NCBI GenBank assembly: GCA_046313675.1
Contig: JBKBXU010000233.1
Span: forward strand, 1 to 7,723
DNA: 7,723 bases
Direction: 5' to 3'
Origin: JBKBXU01 sp046313675
GTDB taxonomy: Bacteria; Bacteroidota; Bacteroidia; Cytophagales; Cytophagaceae
In this document: positions 7,159 through 7,723 of the stretch, piece by piece
How the letters are laid out: every line of letters begins with the position of its first letter
Numbering within the stretch: the stretch's first letter is position 1
Position numbers and translations under genes: made by a program
Notes under the pieces: model-generated
Databases searched by the model: none
Told to the model about the DNA's origin: nothing
Seen by the model: the letters and a program-made list of their open reading frames with translations, nothing else

Positions 7159-7470
7159 TTAAAAAAAAGACTTTTTCTCTGGTAGTCCATAGCTTTCGCT
7201 ACAAACGTTATAACACTCCATGGGAGGCCAATAACCATATTCTATAAATCTTATTTTGCAGATACCATGAACTCTCGGTCCCTGATGCTCATGCTCATGT
7301 ATTTCATGATGATGGTCATGTCCCAAAGGATGTGTTGCGCAAAAGTTAAACCATTGCAGAGGAAAAATGGAAAGCGTAAAAAGGAAAAGTAATATGTAGG
7401 TTGGTATTCTTTTCACAAATGCAAGATAGCGTAGTTTCTTAAACGAAAAATCTGTAAAGAATTTCTTCAA
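7159..7470 (-). CDS. Small exported or membrane-anchored His/Cys-rich protein, function unknown
   Basis: I do not recognise a family. The longest form (103 residues) starts at TTG 7468-7470. The frame has no ATG start, since the next M is near the C-terminus. GTG at 7414-7416 would give a shorter form beginning (M)KRIPTYILLFLFTLSIFPLQW, a better-shaped signal peptide or anchor: basic, then a hydrophobic run. Numbered from the TTG, that hydrophobic segment spans residues 24-41. It is followed by a metal-site-like region: nine histidines between 47 and 68 (GHDHHHEIHEHEHQ at 50-63) and cysteines at 44, 71, 86 and 90, the last two in ECYNVC. This suggests an envelope protein binding zinc, copper or nickel, but that is inference from composition; no transporter or sensor gene is visible beside it. 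The stop (7159-7161) leaves 149 bases to the lipoprotein start. An 18-base-period direct repeat lies just upstream and could regulate it. Confidence 0.55.
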   Translation of the reverse strand: MKKFFTDFSFKKLRYLAFVKRIPTYILLFLFTLSIFPLQWFNFCATHPLGHDHHHEIHEHEHQGPRVHGICKIRFIEYGYWPPMECYNVCSESYGLPEKKSFF

Positions 7471-7484
7471 ATTATCTCTGTGGA

Positions 7485-7514
7485 GGGATTCGAAAGCATA
7501 AAGGGATTTGAAAG
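7485..7514. repeat. Direct repeat GGGATT(C/T)GAAAG, 18-base period, upstream of the His-rich gene
   Basis: GGGATTCGAAAG (7485-7496) and GGGATTTGAAAG (7503-7514) match at 11 of 12 bases; a shared preceding A extends each by one. They lie 15-44 bases upstream of the TTG start of the minus-strand His-rich gene, where a promoter or operator is expected. A paired regulator site is one reading; a chance short duplication is another. Confidence 0.4.
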
Positions 7515-7542
7515 GATCATGTGGTTAACTTTCTCATTAAAC

Positions 7543-7610
7543 CACGAAGGGCACAGAGAGAACACGAAGTTCAATCCAAAATTCACCATGCCTTCCTTGT
7601 GCCCTCTGTG
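7543..7610. repeat. Degenerate inverted-repeat element of CAC-starting units
   Basis: Arms 7543-7560 and 7593-7610 pair at 13 Watson-Crick and 3 wobble positions of 18, with an uninterrupted 8-bp core (AGGGCACA/TGTGCCCT) and a 32-base loop. Each arm is built of units about 9-11 bases long beginning CAC. The left arm and its continuation read CACGAAGGG, CACAGAGAGAA, CACGAAG. The right arm on the other strand reads CACAGAGGG, CACAAGGAAGG. From memory, intergenic repeats of the ACCACGAAGGGCAC / GTGCCCTTCGTGGT type are scattered in many environmental bacteria, and this looks like a worn copy. It lies between two minus-strand genes; no T tract marks it as a normal terminator. Confidence 0.5.
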
Positions 7611-7624
7611 TGATTTTATATGTC

Positions 7625-7723
7625 CTAATTGAACGACGACGGAGAATAGGACCGGTACATTTTATCTACACCCGAAGCGGGCATTCCGTTTTTATCAGAT
7701 CTTTCTTTTTTTGTTGGAGGTTC
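7625..7723 (-). CDS. C-terminal end of an unidentified protein (5' part outside the window)
   Basis: An open minus-strand frame enters from the window edge and encodes 32 residues before TAG at 7625-7627, ending DKMYRSYSPSSFN. The segment is hydrophilic (PPTKKERSDKNG near the edge) and has a plausible amino-acid mix for a protein tail. I cannot identify the protein. It would be the gene upstream of the His-rich gene on the same strand, separated by the inverted-repeat element and about 150 bases. Because only 33 codons are visible, a chance open frame is not excluded. Confidence 0.45.
   Translation of the reverse strand, partial: EPPTKKERSDKNGMPASGVDKMYRSYSPSSFN

Noticed and set aside
7543..7610. 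A CRISPR array or strong terminator at the inverted repeat
   Set aside because: There are no regularly spaced identical repeats with unique spacers, and neither strand has a T tract directly after the stem.

Overview
The window most likely comes from a member of the Bacteroidota (Cytophagia/Flavobacteriia-like). The reasons are a secreted protein ending in a type IX secretion (T9SS) type A sorting domain with Ig-like repeats of the Cytophaga type, AT-leaning spacers without strong Shine-Dalgarno sequences, one spacer with a clean match to the Bacteroidota -7 promoter box TAnnTTTG, and a lipoprotein with an acidic stretch after the lipid-anchored cysteine. Nothing here is a core marker gene, so genus cannot be given.

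Layout. Bases 1-2325 (+) are the 3' part of a large secreted RCC1-repeat protein; its 5' end lies outside the window. It is closed by a strong intrinsic terminator (2342-2386). A spacer of about 520 bases follows, holding one uncertain 101-codon ORF (2463-2768). A 732-residue B12-binding-type radical SAM protein (2911-5109, +) comes next, with an atypical CX4CX2C cluster motif. It meets a DEAD-box RNA helicase (5111-6253, -) tail to tail with one base between the stop codons and no terminator.

Upstream of the helicase is an AT-rich spacer with a conspicuous GC-rich, strongly folded element (about 6381-6460). Then, all on the minus strand, come a small lipoprotein (6515-7009) with a recognisable promoter, a small exported His/Cys-rich protein (7159-7470) preceded by an 18-base-period direct repeat, a degenerate inverted-repeat element built of CAC-starting units of about 10 bases (7543-7610), and the last 32 codons of another minus-strand gene running off the window (7625-7723).

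The genes do not form an obvious pathway. They look like separate transcription units: a cell-surface/adhesion-type protein, an orphan radical SAM enzyme, an RNA helicase, and small envelope proteins. The items most worth following are the GC-rich folded element, the orphan radical SAM enzyme, and the His-rich protein with its upstream repeat. I see no CRISPR array, tRNA, rRNA, transposase, phage gene or recognisable defence system, and no clear evidence for a novel multi-gene system.
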